Shown here: one piece after another, positions 1-9,396 of the stretch
How positions within the stretch are numbered: position 1 is the stretch's first letter
Layout of the letters: the number at the start of each line of letters is the position of its first letter
NCBI GenBank assembly: GCA_023389055.1
Contig: JAEWFA010000052.1
Location: 12,197-76,196, forward strand
Length of the DNA: 64,000 bases
Direction of reading: 5' to 3'
Source of the DNA: Pseudomonadota bacterium
Lineage (GTDB): Bacteria > Pseudomonadota > Gammaproteobacteria > Burkholderiales > Burkholderiaceae_E
The notes under the pieces: generated by a model
What the model saw: only the letters and a program-made list of their open reading frames with translations
What the model was told of the DNA's origin: nothing
Databases searched by the model: none
Translations under genes and position numbers: made by a program

Positions 1-1127
1 TCGAAGCTCTCCTTCGTCGCGCGATCGGCGACAAGCTCGATGGCGCGGAACAGGCCCCGTCCGCGGATGTCGCCGACGTGCGGGTGCTCGCCGAAGCGCT
101 CGCGCAGCCGCGCCTCGAGCGCCTCGCCGCTGCTGCGGCAGGCGGCGAGCAGACCGTCGCGCCGGATCACGCGTTGCACGGCCAGCGCCGCCGCGCAGGC
201 CACGGCGTGACCCAGGTACGTGTGCCCGTGCTGGAAGAAGCCGCTGCCTCGGGAGAACGCCTCGACGATTCGCGATTGCACGAGCACCGCTCCGATGGGC
301 TGGTAGCCCCCGCCCAGCCCCTTGGCGATCGTCATCAGGTCGGGAGCGATTCCCTCCTGCTCGCACGCATGCAATGTACCGGTGCGTCCCATCCCGCACA
401 TCACCTCGTCGAGGATCAGCAGGATGCCGTGCCGATCGCAAAGCTCGCGGACCCCCTGGAAGTAGCCGGGCACCGGTTCGATCGCGCCGGCCGTCGCTCC
501 GCCGACCGTCTCGGCGACGAAGGCGATGACGTTCTCGCCGCCGAGCGCATCGATCTGCGCCGCGAGCTCGTCGACGAGCCGACGACCGTAGGCGACGGCG
601 CTCTCGCCCGCGTGCCGGCCGCGGTACTCGTAGCACGGCGACACGTGCGCGACGTCGACGAGCAGCGGCGAGAACTGGCGGCGTCGCCATTCGTTGCCTC
701 CGACCGCGAGCGCGCCGAGCGTATTGCCGTGATAGCTCTGCCGGCGAGCGATGAAGCGGCGGCGCTGCGGCTGGCCGATCTCGACGAAATACTGGCGCGC
801 CATCTTCAGCGCCGCTTCGACCGCCTCCGAGCCGCCCGAGACGAAGTACACATGCCCGATGCCCTCGGGCGCGTCCTCGACGAGCACGTCGGCGAGCGTC
901 TCGGCGACCTGCGTCGTGAAGAAGCTCGTGTGCGCGTAGGCCAGGCGATCGATCTGCTCGTGCATGGCGGCGCGTACGTCGGGATGCCCGTGTCCGAGAC
1001 ACGAGACGGCGGCCCCGCCCGACGCATCGAGGTAGCGCCGACCGTCGGCGTCGACGAGCGTCGTTCCTTCGCCGCGGACGGCGACGGGATAGCTACGGTT
1101 CAGCGCGCGGTGCAGGATGTGCGTCAT
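1..1127 (-). CDS. class III (omega) aminotransferase, 3' end outside window
   Basis: A PLP-dependent aminotransferase of class III, the group that moves amino groups from omega-amino acids, diamines or related amines to a keto acid. Read leftward from the ATG at 1127 it gives 375 complete codons with no stop; the C-terminus lies beyond the window. Visible family marks are the phosphate-contact motif SGGSEA (about 97-102), SYHG (131-134), the cofactor-contact DE pair in LILDEV (240-241) and the Schiff-base lysine K269 in TIAKGLGGGY. Family sequences are usually 430-460 residues, so about 60-80 are missing. Substrate cannot be read from the sequence; BioA, GabT and aspartate/pyruvate aminotransferases share these motifs. 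The next gene in the same direction starts after a 55-bp gap, so an operon with the DUF3108 gene is possible but unproven. Confidence 0.9.
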   Translation of the reverse strand, partial: MTHILHRALNRSYPVAVRGEGTTLVDADGRRYLDASGGAAVSCLGHGHPDVRAAMHEQIDRLAYAHTSFFTTQVAETLADVLVEDAPEGIGHVYFVSGGSEAVEAALKMARQYFVEIGQPQRRRFIARRQSYHGNTLGALAVGGNEWRRRQFSPLLVDVAHVSPCYEYRGRHAGESAVAYGRRLVDELAAQIDALGGENVIAFVAETVGGATAGAIEPVPGYFQGVRELCDRHGILLILDEVMCGMGRTGTLHACEQEGIAPDLMTIAKGLGGGYQPIGAVLVQSRIVEAFSRGSGFFQHGHTYLGHAVACAAALAVQRVIRRDGLLAACRSSGEALEARLRERFGEHPHVGDIRGRGLFRAIELVADRATKESF

Positions 1128-1182
1128 GGGCGACGAGCATAGCGCAGCGACCGCGGGCGCTGCGCGAAGACCGCCCGGGCGA

Positions 1183-2361
1183 TCAACGATCGTCGTCGAC
1201 GACGACGATCTGGTCCAGCGAACGTCCGCTCGATTCGGTCATGCGCACGCGCAACGGCAGTACGCGCGGCTCGAGCGAAAGCCACAGGTCTATCGCCGGC
1301 TCGTCGTCGTCGAGCGGGTCGCGACGAAGATGCAGTGCGGCGACCTGTGCCTCGCCGGCGTCGACCGTCTCGTTTCCGAGCACGCGAAACGACGCCGGCT
1401 CGACGCGCGAGCTGGCGAGCACGGGGATCTCGACGACGGCGCCCGGCGTGAATCGCGAGGGGTGCGATTGCAGCAGCAGCCCGAGTTGCACGAACACCGA
1501 CAGCCGATCCTGCGCACCCTGCGGCAACGCCGACTCGGCGCCGGAAGCGAAGCGCACGCGTTCCGCGGTCGCGTCGAGCACCGCTTCCTTTTCGCTGCGC
1601 TCGCCGCGCCGCTCGCGGTAGCGCTCGGGTTGCAGGCCGAGCACCGAAACGCGTCCGGTGCTCTCCTGCAGCAGGGTTCCTCGGTAGAACCACGAAGCGA
1701 GGCCGGTCGCGCGCCCCTCGCTGTGCAGCCGGTACCGGCCTTTGTCGATTTCGTAGCGCTGCTCGAGCATTGCGACGACGTTTCCGTCGGCGGGATCGCC
1801 GAAGTGCACCCGGTAGCGCGCGCTGCCGCTGGCGGCGACGGCCGACAGCGCCTTCGGCTCGGTCGGCGGCGCCTGCGCTGGTGGCGCTGGCGCTGGCGTG
1901 GCGGGCTCGCTGGGCGCGGGCGCTTCGTCTTCGCCGGCGCTCACGGCCGACGCTCGCGCTGCGCGGCCAGGCGCCGCGGCGAAGAGATTGCCCGCGTCGA
2001 TCGAGTCGTCGAACTCGGGCAGCGCGACCGGGCGGCGCCACGCCTGCGGATCCGGCGCTGCGGCAGGCAACGCGCGCGCCGGCGCCGGCCGTGGTTTCGC
2101 GGCGCGATTGCGCACCGGCTTCGCTGCGGCGACCGGCCGAAGGTTCGGGGCACTTTCGGGGACCGGAACCGCCGAAGCCGGCTCGCGCGCGGGTTCCGGC
2201 GCTGCGAGCGCGACCAGCTGCACGGGTGCCGGCGACGTCGCGTTCCCGCCTTCGTGCCGCGTCGGCGCACGCGCGGCATTCCAGATCGCGACGTGCATCG
2301 CGATCGAGAGCAGCGCGAACGCGATTGCCGCCGTGGACAGCGGCGAGCGTCGCCGTCTCAT
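1183..2361 (-). CDS. DUF3108 domain protein with proline/alanine-rich N-terminal region
   Basis: A 392-residue protein. The start is basic (MRRRRSP), followed by one hydrophobic segment at about 10-27 (signal anchor or signal peptide), then a long Pro/Ala-rich linker to about residue 180, and a C-terminal beta-rich domain matching DUF3108. That family is of unknown function and usually periplasmic or envelope-linked in betaproteobacteria. Motifs seen in the domain are YRVHFGDPADG and a stretch around SWFYRGTLLQES. The ATG overlaps the stop of the upstream transporter gene (ATGA), which fixes this start and suggests coupled translation. The linker could span periplasmic space or peptidoglycan (inference). 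No catalytic residues are recognisable. Confidence 0.75.
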   Translation of the reverse strand: MRRRRSPLSTAAIAFALLSIAMHVAIWNAARAPTRHEGGNATSPAPVQLVALAAPEPAREPASAVPVPESAPNLRPVAAAKPVRNRAAKPRPAPARALPAAAPDPQAWRRPVALPEFDDSIDAGNLFAAAPGRAARASAVSAGEDEAPAPSEPATPAPAPPAQAPPTEPKALSAVAASGSARYRVHFGDPADGNVVAMLEQRYEIDKGRYRLHSEGRATGLASWFYRGTLLQESTGRVSVLGLQPERYRERRGERSEKEAVLDATAERVRFASGAESALPQGAQDRLSVFVQLGLLLQSHPSRFTPGAVVEIPVLASSRVEPASFRVLGNETVDAGEAQVAALHLRRDPLDDDEPAIDLWLSLEPRVLPLRVRMTESSGRSLDQIVVVDDDR

Positions 2362-4022
2362 GCGCTGCGCAGGCGCGCGATGCGCGCGAGCACGATGGCC
2401 GCCATCGGAACGAAAAAGCCGATCGCCACCACGACGAGCATCAACTCGCCGAGTTGGCTGTAGTCGGCAGGAACCGTCACCGCGCCGGTGACCGGGTCGC
2501 GTACTTCGCGGGTGACGAGGAACAGGTCGTTCAGGTACTTGGTGAACAACTGGGAAGCCGACAGCGCGAGGTTCGTGAACGAGGCCATTACGGCGAAGTA
2601 CGTCGCCTTCAACTGCGCCGGCGCCGAGTTCGCGATCCACGCGAGCATCGGCACCATCGCGATCTGCCCGAGCGGCGATTCGATCGCGGTATCGACGAGC
2701 GCGATGAAGCGCGCGTCGACGATGCCGCCGGTATGCGCGGCGGTCCAGTGATGCAGGCCGTAGAACATCCCGACGATCGGCACCGACAGCAGCGTAGCGA
2801 CGACCGTCAGCACGCCGACGATGTAGTAGATCGAGCGCTCCGCCATGAAGCGGCGGAACACGAACAGGCCGGCCAGCGTCAGCACGCTGCCGATGACGGC
2901 CAGCACCGACAGGAACTGCTGGTCGAAGCCGAGCACGTCGATCATCCACCAGGTCTGTCCTGCCCCGGGCGTGGGCAGCGCGCGAAACACGAAGATGACG
3001 AGCGCCGTGCCGAGCAGCGTCTCGCGCGCAACGGGTGCCAGGTCGCGCGTGAGCCGCACCATCAACGTGACGACGATCGTCATCGAGACGGCGAAGACGA
3101 TTTCCTCCGCGGCCGGTGCGTTGCTCAGCCCCACCCCGAGCGACAGCACCGCAAACGCCAATCCGCCACCCAGCACCCACCAGTTCACCGCAGGGCGTTC
3201 CGACTGCACGACGAGGCGCCGCCGGATCTCGTCCCGGGGCACTCCCTGCCGGCGCAGGCGCCCCGCTTCCCGGCGCCGCAGCCACGACGCGAACAGCACG
3301 CCCGCCACCGACACGACCGGGATGACGAGCGCGTAGACGTAGACATGGACATAGACGTCGACCTTCTGCGCCTGGGGAAGCGTGTTCGCATCGCGAAGCA
3401 GGAACACGTTGGCGAGCGCCACCAGCACCGATCCCCCGATGATCGCCACCCGCCCGAGCGTCTGCATCGTCGTGTGCATCGCGCGAACGCGTTCCTCGGC
3501 AAGCGGCTCGCCCCGCTCGTCGAAGCGCGGCACCGCCTCGACGGTCATCGCGTCGGCGACGACGTCCTGCGTCACGTAGCCGATCGGCGCGAGCAGCGCC
3601 GCGAGCACGTACCACGACTCGGCCGACATGATCGCGCGCATGCGCTGCGGTTCGGCGAGCAGGCCGATCATCACGAACAGGCTGGCGGCGATCAGCGAAG
3701 CGCCCAGCCAGACCAGCGCCGCCTTGTGCCGCCAGATCAGGTCGACCAGGTGGCCGAGCGGCATCTTCAGCGCCCACGGCAACCCGGCCCAGAAACCGAG
3801 CGCGGCGAGGAACTCGGCCGACAGGCCGAGGTACTCCTTGACGAAGAACGTGCCGACGATCGCCGTCAGCCCGGAGATGCCCGCGGCCACGTAGACCATC
3901 AGCGGCGGCAGGTACGAGAGGCGCATGTCGCGCGCAAGCGCGAGCACGTTGCGGTCGAACCAGGCACCGATGCGCGCGCCGGACGCCGGTCCGCGGCGCG
4001 GCGTCGAACCGGGAGCGTGCAT
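2358..4022 (-). CDS. MFS-type transporter resembling the BT1/folate-biopterin family
   Basis: A 554-residue polytopic membrane protein with about 12 hydrophobic segments. The first helix follows a roughly 40-residue hydrophilic N-terminus, and a long polar loop (about 220-280) lies in the middle. Phrases such as GLPWALKMPLGHLVDL in the first half and PIGYVTQDVVADAMTVE after the fourth helix resemble BT1/folate-biopterin transporters of the major facilitator superfamily; I judge this by eye only. The ATG at 4022 is chosen because it is the first Met before the transporter body; the open frame upstream is arginine-rich and looks non-coding. The 3' end overlaps the DUF3108 start by 4 bp. Substrate is unknown: folates, pterins or other organic anions are possible. 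Confidence 0.65.
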   Translation of the reverse strand: MHAPGSTPRRGPASGARIGAWFDRNVLALARDMRLSYLPPLMVYVAAGISGLTAIVGTFFVKEYLGLSAEFLAALGFWAGLPWALKMPLGHLVDLIWRHKAALVWLGASLIAASLFVMIGLLAEPQRMRAIMSAESWYVLAALLAPIGYVTQDVVADAMTVEAVPRFDERGEPLAEERVRAMHTTMQTLGRVAIIGGSVLVALANVFLLRDANTLPQAQKVDVYVHVYVYALVIPVVSVAGVLFASWLRRREAGRLRRQGVPRDEIRRRLVVQSERPAVNWWVLGGGLAFAVLSLGVGLSNAPAAEEIVFAVSMTIVVTLMVRLTRDLAPVARETLLGTALVIFVFRALPTPGAGQTWWMIDVLGFDQQFLSVLAVIGSVLTLAGLFVFRRFMAERSIYYIVGVLTVVATLLSVPIVGMFYGLHHWTAAHTGGIVDARFIALVDTAIESPLGQIAMVPMLAWIANSAPAQLKATYFAVMASFTNLALSASQLFTKYLNDLFLVTREVRDPVTGAVTVPADYSQLGELMLVVVAIGFFVPMAAIVLARIARLRSA

Positions 4023-4036
4023 CGGCCGGGCGCGCT

Positions 4037-4399
4037 TCAGGAACCGCTGCGCAGCGCGCGCGCGCGGCGTTCGCGTCGGATGTCGCCCACCGTGGAGAAC
4101 GAGAGCGCAGCGATCGCCACGCCGCAGACGACTGCGTTGAGCATCGCGATGCGTACCGGCGCGTAGCCGAGCAGCCAGGGCGACGCGAGCAGCAGCACGC
4201 CGATCGCGAGGTTGCCCCACTCCTCGACGATCTCGGGGTAGTAGAAGGCGTCGACCGCGAAGGTGACGATCGCCACGCCGGCGACCATCGCCGCCCATGC
4301 CGCCGATTGCGTGGCTTGCAGGCCGAGCACGAAGGGCGAGGCGACGAGCCACAGCCCGAGGGCCACTTCGATTCGATCCTGCCAATGCGCCCTGATCAT
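4037..4399 (-). CDS. SPW-repeat membrane protein
   Basis: A 120-residue membrane protein with two copies of the SPW repeat: ASPFVLGL in the first half and ASPWLLGY in the second, each in a pair of hydrophobic helices (four helices in all). SPW-repeat proteins are small bacterial membrane proteins of unknown function. The start MIRAHWQD is well placed before a conserved tryptophan-rich opening. It is 14 bp from the BT1-like transporter gene and on the same strand, and divergent from mnmC, so 4400-4504 holds the promoters for both directions. No catalytic role can be inferred. Confidence 0.75.
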   Translation of the reverse strand: MIRAHWQDRIEVALGLWLVASPFVLGLQATQSAAWAAMVAGVAIVTFAVDAFYYPEIVEEWGNLAIGVLLLASPWLLGYAPVRIAMLNAVVCGVAIAALSFSTVGDIRRERRARALRSGS

Positions 4400-4504
4400 C
4401 GACCCCGTCCTGCGGCTCCCGAAGCAGTGGTGCACATTACCATGTCGGTCGCGCCCCCGAAGCGTCCGCATCGACGCGGACGAGGGACAGGCGCACCGGC
4501 CCCG

Positions 4505-6454
4505 ATGGATCCGATCGAACCGCATCCGCCGATCGTCTTCGATGAAAGCGGCGCGCCCATGAGTGCGCTCTTTCGCGACGTGTTCCGCAGCCGCAGCGGT
4601 GCGCGCGCGGAGGCGCGCGAAGTGTTCGTCGAAGGATGCGCGTTGCCCGAGCGATGGCGCGCACTGCACCGCCCCGGCGCTGCGCTCGCGCGGCCTTTCG
4701 CCGTGCTCGAACTCGGTTTCGGACCGGGCATCAATTTTCTCGAAACCCTGGCCGCATGGCGCGACACGGCGCCGGCGGGAGTCCGGCTGCATTTCGTCTC
4801 GGTCGAGGCGCATCCGCTCAGACTCGACGACCTTGCGCGCGTGCACGAAGCGCTCGGCGCCGACGGCACCGATGCGCGACGACTGCGAGCGCGCTGGCCG
4901 CTCGCGCTGCCGGGAATGCACTCGATCGATTTCGACGATGCGAACGCCGTGCTGCATCTGTGCCTCGGCGACGCTTGCCGCATCGTCGGGAAGCTGCGGA
5001 TGGCCGCCGACGCGATCTTCCTCGACGGTTTCGCCCCCGCTCGCAATCCGACGATGTGGGGCGAGGCGATGATGCGCGCCGTCGCTCGCCTGTCACGCCC
5101 CGGGACGCCTTTCGCGACCTGGACCGCGGCTTGCGGGGTGCGCGATGCGCTCGAGCAGGCCGGCTTCCACGTCGAGCGCGTCAGCGGACATGCCGGCAAG
5201 CGCCATCGTCTGCAAGGCCGCTACGCGCCGCGCTGGCGCAGCTTCCCTGCCCCGGTCGCGATCCCGCAATGGCCGTCCGGCGACGTGCTCGTTGTCGGCG
5301 CCGGTCTGGCCGGTGCCGCGGCCGCGGCCGGATTCGCCCGCCGCGGCTGGAACGTGCAGGTGCTCGAGGCCCGGGCCGAACCGGCGAGCGCCGGCTCGGG
5401 CCAACCCCTCGCCGCGGATCACCTTCATCTGTCCAGCGACGACAACGTGCTGGCGCGGCTCACCCGCGCGGGGCTCGATGCACGCGACAGTCTCGCTGGC
5501 GATGCCGCACCGGCACCGGCGGGCAAGCTCGTGCTCGATGCCGACGACGCGCAGTCGGAGAAGCGGATCGCGATGCTGGCGGCGCTCGGCTTTCCCGACG
5601 CCTTCGTGCGACACGTGGACGCCCGCGAAGCCGCCGATCTCGCCGGCGTTGCGCTGCCGCGCGGCGCGCTGTGGCTGCCCGGCGCGCACGTCGAAGACCC
5701 GCGCGCGCTCGCGCGACGCTGGCTCGACGCCGACGCGATCCGCCTGCGCCGCTCCACGCGGGTCGAGCGCCTGCTGCGTGCCGACCACGGTTGGAGCGCG
5801 ATCGGCGCCGACGGCGCGACGATCGCTCGGGCGGCGATCGTCGTGCTCGCCAACGCCGCCGACGCGACGCGGCTGGGCGCCTGCGCGTCGATTCCGTTGC
5901 GTGCGATGCGCGGGCAGAGCACCTGGCTTGCGCGTGCCTGCCTGCCGGGATTGCGGCGCGCGGTGAGCGGGCTCGCCTGGGCAGCGCCGACCGCCGAGCG
6001 CATTCTCGTCGGTGCAACTTTCGAGGCCGACGAATCCCTCGAACTGACGCCGCAAGCCGACGAGAGCAACGTGCGACGGCTCGCGCGGATGCTCGTTGCG
6101 GCGCCGTTCGCGCAGGCGGTCGCCGACGACTGGACCCGCGTCGCGCGCAGCGCGTCGGTGGGCCTGCGCTGGGCGAGCCCGGACCGCATCGCGACGATCG
6201 GTGAAATGCCCGACGAAGCGAGCGCCCGGGCCGACGCCGTGCGGCTCGTGCGCGATGCGCGCCTGCCGCTGCCGCGCGCGCCGGGGCTTTACGGCGCGTT
6301 CGGCTTCGGCGCACGCGGCGTGTTGTGGGCAGCGCTTGCCGCCCGATGCCTGCCGGCGCTCGTCGACGGGTCGCCCGCGCCGATCGAATCGGACCTGCTG
6401 CGCGCGGTCGACCCCGCGCGCTTCCTGCGCAGAAGACTCCGTTCGGCGATGTGA
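4505..6454 (+). CDS. mnmC: bifunctional tRNA U34 enzyme MnmC (methyltransferase/FAD oxidoreductase)
   Basis: MnmC finishes 5-methylaminomethyl-2-thiouridine at tRNA wobble U34. Its FAD domain removes the carboxymethyl group from cmnm5U and its N-terminal domain adds a methyl group from S-adenosylmethionine. The N-terminal half shows the SAM-binding motif ELGFGPGINFLE (about 58-69) and IFLDGFAPARNP, typical of the DUF752 methyltransferase. The C-terminal half opens with the dinucleotide-binding motif VLVVGAGLAGAAAA (about 261-274). At 649 residues it matches the usual roughly 660. I chose the ATG at 4505 because the opening then matches the family (a wd..G.P.S..F.DvF pattern); an in-frame ATG at 4442 is possible but has no ribosome site. 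The LysR gene follows after 16 bp. Confidence 0.95.
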   Translation: MDPIEPHPPIVFDESGAPMSALFRDVFRSRSGARAEAREVFVEGCALPERWRALHRPGAALARPFAVLELGFGPGINFLETLAAWRDTAPAGVRLHFVSVEAHPLRLDDLARVHEALGADGTDARRLRARWPLALPGMHSIDFDDANAVLHLCLGDACRIVGKLRMAADAIFLDGFAPARNPTMWGEAMMRAVARLSRPGTPFATWTAACGVRDALEQAGFHVERVSGHAGKRHRLQGRYAPRWRSFPAPVAIPQWPSGDVLVVGAGLAGAAAAAGFARRGWNVQVLEARAEPASAGSGQPLAADHLHLSSDDNVLARLTRAGLDARDSLAGDAAPAPAGKLVLDADDAQSEKRIAMLAALGFPDAFVRHVDAREAADLAGVALPRGALWLPGAHVEDPRALARRWLDADAIRLRRSTRVERLLRADHGWSAIGADGATIARAAIVVLANAADATRLGACASIPLRAMRGQSTWLARACLPGLRRAVSGLAWAAPTAERILVGATFEADESLELTPQADESNVRRLARMLVAAPFAQAVADDWTRVARSASVGLRWASPDRIATIGEMPDEASARADAVRLVRDARLPLPRAPGLYGAFGFGARGVLWAALAARCLPALVDGSPAPIESDLLRAVDPARFLRRRLRSAM

Positions 6455-6470
6455 AGTCCAAGGAGTGCCC

Positions 6471-7355
6471 ATGAAGGACCTGCCCGCCTCGCTGCTTCGC
6501 GCGCTGCTCGCGGTCGTCGACACGCGCAGCTTCTCGCGCGCGGCGCGCGAGCTCGGCACGACGCAGCCGGCCGTGAGCCTGCAGATCCGGCGACTCGAGA
6601 AGCTCGTCGGCGCAACACTGCTCGAGCGCACGACACGGTCGGTCGAGCCCACCGAAACCGCATTGCGGATGTTGCCGATCGCGCGCGAACTGCTGCGGCT
6701 GCAGGCGATCGTTCTCACGCGGCTGGACGCCCCCGAGCTGAGGGGCGAAGTGCGGCTGGGTGCCGATGAATCGGTGGCGCTCGGCCTGGGCCTGATCGAG
6801 ACCGTTCGCGATTTCGCGCATGCGTGGCCGCAGGTCGAGTTGCAGCTTCGCATCGACGACAACGAAGCTTTGCACGACGGTTTCGCGCAGGGTCGTTTCG
6901 ACCTGCTGCTCGAGCACGCCGACGCGGTAGCCGCCGGCGCGACGGTGGTCTCGCGCGAACGCCTGCTGTGGTACGGACGCGCAATGCCGGCAACCGAAAG
7001 CGCCCCGTGGCCGGTGATCGCCCCGCCGCGCGGCGGGTCATTGCGCCGGCGCAGCGACGCGGCGCTGGCCGGCAGCTCGGCCCGTCATCGCATCGTCTTC
7101 GAAGCCCCCAGCCTGGCGATGTGCATCGAGGCCGCCCGACGCGGGCTGGGCATCGTCGTGCTGCCCGCCGACGTCGGGCGCGCTCACGCGCTCGATCGCC
7201 CGTCGGCGCGCGGGCTGCCCGCGCTCGGCGCGACCTCGGTGCTTCTGCGCCAGCGCACCGATATCGGCGAGGCCGCCGTGGCACTGCGCAATGCGTTGCG
7301 GCAGGCGTCGTCGGCGCGACGCACGCGCGGACGCGCGCGCGCACCCGATCACTGA
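6471..7355 (+). CDS. LysR-family transcriptional regulator
   Basis: A 294-residue LysR-type regulator. Residues 5-64 form the winged helix-turn-helix (SFSRAARELGTTQPAVSLQ and the following wing with LLERTTRSVEPTE). The rest is the periplasmic-binding-protein-like inducer domain. AGGAG lies 5 bp before the ATG, which supports this start. It directly follows mnmC (16 bp), unusual for LysR genes, which more often diverge from their targets; no obvious target is adjacent. Its stop overlaps the convergent sulfatase gene's stop by a few bases. The C-terminus is unusually arginine-rich. The effector is unknown. Confidence 0.9.
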   Translation: MKDLPASLLRALLAVVDTRSFSRAARELGTTQPAVSLQIRRLEKLVGATLLERTTRSVEPTETALRMLPIARELLRLQAIVLTRLDAPELRGEVRLGADESVALGLGLIETVRDFAHAWPQVELQLRIDDNEALHDGFAQGRFDLLLEHADAVAAGATVVSRERLLWYGRAMPATESAPWPVIAPPRGGSLRRRSDAALAGSSARHRIVFEAPSLAMCIEAARRGLGIVVLPADVGRAHALDRPSARGLPALGATSVLLRQRTDIGEAAVALRNALRQASSARRTRGRARAPDH

Positions 7356-9298
7356 GTGGCGCTGCGCCGCCCGGATCGGAACAGCAGATCGGCGAACTGG
7401 TACTGGGCGATCGCCCGCTCGGCGTCGACCGGGTCGACGGCCACGGCACGCTGGCTGCCGTCGCTGCCGATGCGGTACTGCTCGATGCGTCGACGCGGCG
7501 ACAGCACGACGAGCTTGCGTTCGCCGCGCTCGCCGGGCGTCAGCATCCCGACCTCCTGGTAATTCCCGAGGAAGGCGCGCTCCAGCGGATGGGCAACGAG
7601 CCGGTCCTGCCCGAAGAAGTACCCGCCGTCATCGACGCCCAGCATCGACGCGATCGTCGGCGGCAGGTCGATCTGGCTCGACAGCGTCGCGATCTCGCGC
7701 GGCGCGAGATGGCCCGGCCAGTAGAGGATCGCCGGTATCCGGTAGCGCTGTGGCGGGATGCGCGTCCTGCCGGCGACCGAACCGCAATGGTCGGCGACGA
7801 TGACGAACAGCGTTTCGTCGAACCACGGATGGCTGCGCGCGTCCTGCAGGAAGCGCCCGATCGCCCAGTCGGTGTACTTCACGGCACCCGCGCGCCCGGT
7901 CTTCGACGGAATCTCGATGCGGCCTTCCGGATAGCTGTACGGCCGATGGTTCGACGTCGTCATCAGGTGCATCAGCTGGCGGCGCCCGCGATTCGTCGCT
8001 CGATCCATCTGCTCGAGCGCGTCATCGAACAGGTACTCGTCGGCAATACCCCAGACGTTGGCAAAGCCGATCCGTTCGGCCGGCATGTCGCTGCGATCGC
8101 GCACGCGATAGCCGTTGGCGGCGAAATACGCGTTCATGTTGTCGAAGTAGCCGTACCCGCCGTACAGGAAGGTCGCCTCGAAGCCGTGCCGGCGCAGCAG
8201 GCCCCCGAGCGTCTGCAGCCCCGCCGTGCCGGGGCGGCGGACGATCGACTGCCCGGGCAGCGGCGGCAGTCCGATCGAGAGCGCCTCGAGTCCTCGAACC
8301 GTGCGCGTTCCCGTCGCATACAGCTCGGTGAACGAGATCCCCTCATGCGCGAGGCGATCGAGATTCGGCGTGAGACCGTTCGGATTGCCGAAGACGCCGA
8401 GATAGCTGGCACTGAGGCTCTCGACCTGGATCACGACGACGTGTCGGGGCACGGCGGGCATGGGCCTGGCCGAAACGCGTGCGACCTCGGGCGCCCGTTG
8501 CGGTCGCGGCCAGGGGCCGGCAAGGCGAAGCGCGCGCGCGTCGTCGATCGACGCGTAGAAGCGGCGAAACGACAACTCGTTGTCGCGAAAGGCCGCGACG
8601 AAGTTCGCCGGACCGTTGCGCGCGAGTTCCTGCGCCCGAACGTCGGCACGCAACGAATGCGCGACCGCGACTGCGTCGTTGACCGCGATGCCCGCGCGCC
8701 CGGCCAGCGCGGCGACGAAGACCGCCACCATCGAGACGACGAGACGTGGGCCGAGCGACCAGGCCGGTTGCAGGCGAAGCGGGCGCCATCGCGCGAGCAG
8801 CCAGGCGCCGACCGCACCGGCCGCCGCCACCGCGGCGAGCAGCGGCTCGAGCGGGTACGACTCGCGGATGTTGCCGACGACCTCCTGCGTGTAGACGAGA
8901 TAGTCGACGGCGATGAAGTTGAAGCGCACCGAGAACTCGTCCCAGAACAACACCTCGGCCGCGGCGACGAAGACGGCCGCCGCCGCGAAGACGGCCAGCC
9001 GCACCGCACGCGTCGCGCGCGAGAGCGCCGGATGGCGTGCGCCGCCGTGCGACAGCGCTCGCAGCGCGAGCAGTGCCGAAGCCGCCGAGACCGCGAGGAG
9101 CGTGTCGACGAGCAGGCCTCGCGCGAACACCGGAACCAGCCGGAATGGCCTGGCATCGAGCTGCGGCCAGGCGAGCGCGACGAGGACGATGCGCGTTGCC
9201 GTCCACACGACGACCAGCAGCACGAACAGTGCCACCGCATCGACGCAGGCCTGGTGGGAGAGCGGGACGCGCCGAAGCAGCGAGCGAAGGCGAAGCAT
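7349..9298 (-). CDS. membrane sulfatase / LtaS-like phosphoglycerol transferase family protein
   Basis: A 649-residue enzyme of the alkaline-phosphatase superfamily. Five hydrophobic segments occupy about residues 15-215, and the extracytoplasmic catalytic domain follows from about 280. The nucleophile is probably the threonine in ATGTRTVRGLEA near residue 331; VESLSASYLG and VIVADHCG contribute metal ligands as in LtaS and OpgB. Such proteins move phosphoglycerol or phosphoethanolamine onto envelope glycans or lipids (family knowledge); the acceptor here is unknown. It lies 98 bp downstream of a sensor kinase gene on the same strand, suggesting that the two-component system controls it (inference). 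The 3' end overlaps the convergent LysR gene by 7 bp. Confidence 0.85.
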   Translation of the reverse strand: MLRLRSLLRRVPLSHQACVDAVALFVLLVVVWTATRIVLVALAWPQLDARPFRLVPVFARGLLVDTLLAVSAASALLALRALSHGGARHPALSRATRAVRLAVFAAAAVFVAAAEVLFWDEFSVRFNFIAVDYLVYTQEVVGNIRESYPLEPLLAAVAAAGAVGAWLLARWRPLRLQPAWSLGPRLVVSMVAVFVAALAGRAGIAVNDAVAVAHSLRADVRAQELARNGPANFVAAFRDNELSFRRFYASIDDARALRLAGPWPRPQRAPEVARVSARPMPAVPRHVVVIQVESLSASYLGVFGNPNGLTPNLDRLAHEGISFTELYATGTRTVRGLEALSIGLPPLPGQSIVRRPGTAGLQTLGGLLRRHGFEATFLYGGYGYFDNMNAYFAANGYRVRDRSDMPAERIGFANVWGIADEYLFDDALEQMDRATNRGRRQLMHLMTTSNHRPYSYPEGRIEIPSKTGRAGAVKYTDWAIGRFLQDARSHPWFDETLFVIVADHCGSVAGRTRIPPQRYRIPAILYWPGHLAPREIATLSSQIDLPPTIASMLGVDDGGYFFGQDRLVAHPLERAFLGNYQEVGMLTPGERGERKLVVLSPRRRIEQYRIGSDGSQRAVAVDPVDAERAIAQYQFADLLFRSGRRSATQ

Positions 9299-9396
9299 GC
9301 CGGCGACGGTGCCCGAGGCTGCGTGAGTCTTCGCCGCGTACCCTGCGAGAAATCCGTGAGCCCCCGACCCGCGCGAGAAGCCTCGGAAGCTGCTTC

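Noticed and set aside
1770..4166. Long open frame antisense to the DUF3108 and transporter genes.
   Set aside because: Composition is Arg/Asp/His repeats without motifs; the opposite strand carries clear membrane-protein and DUF3108 sequence.
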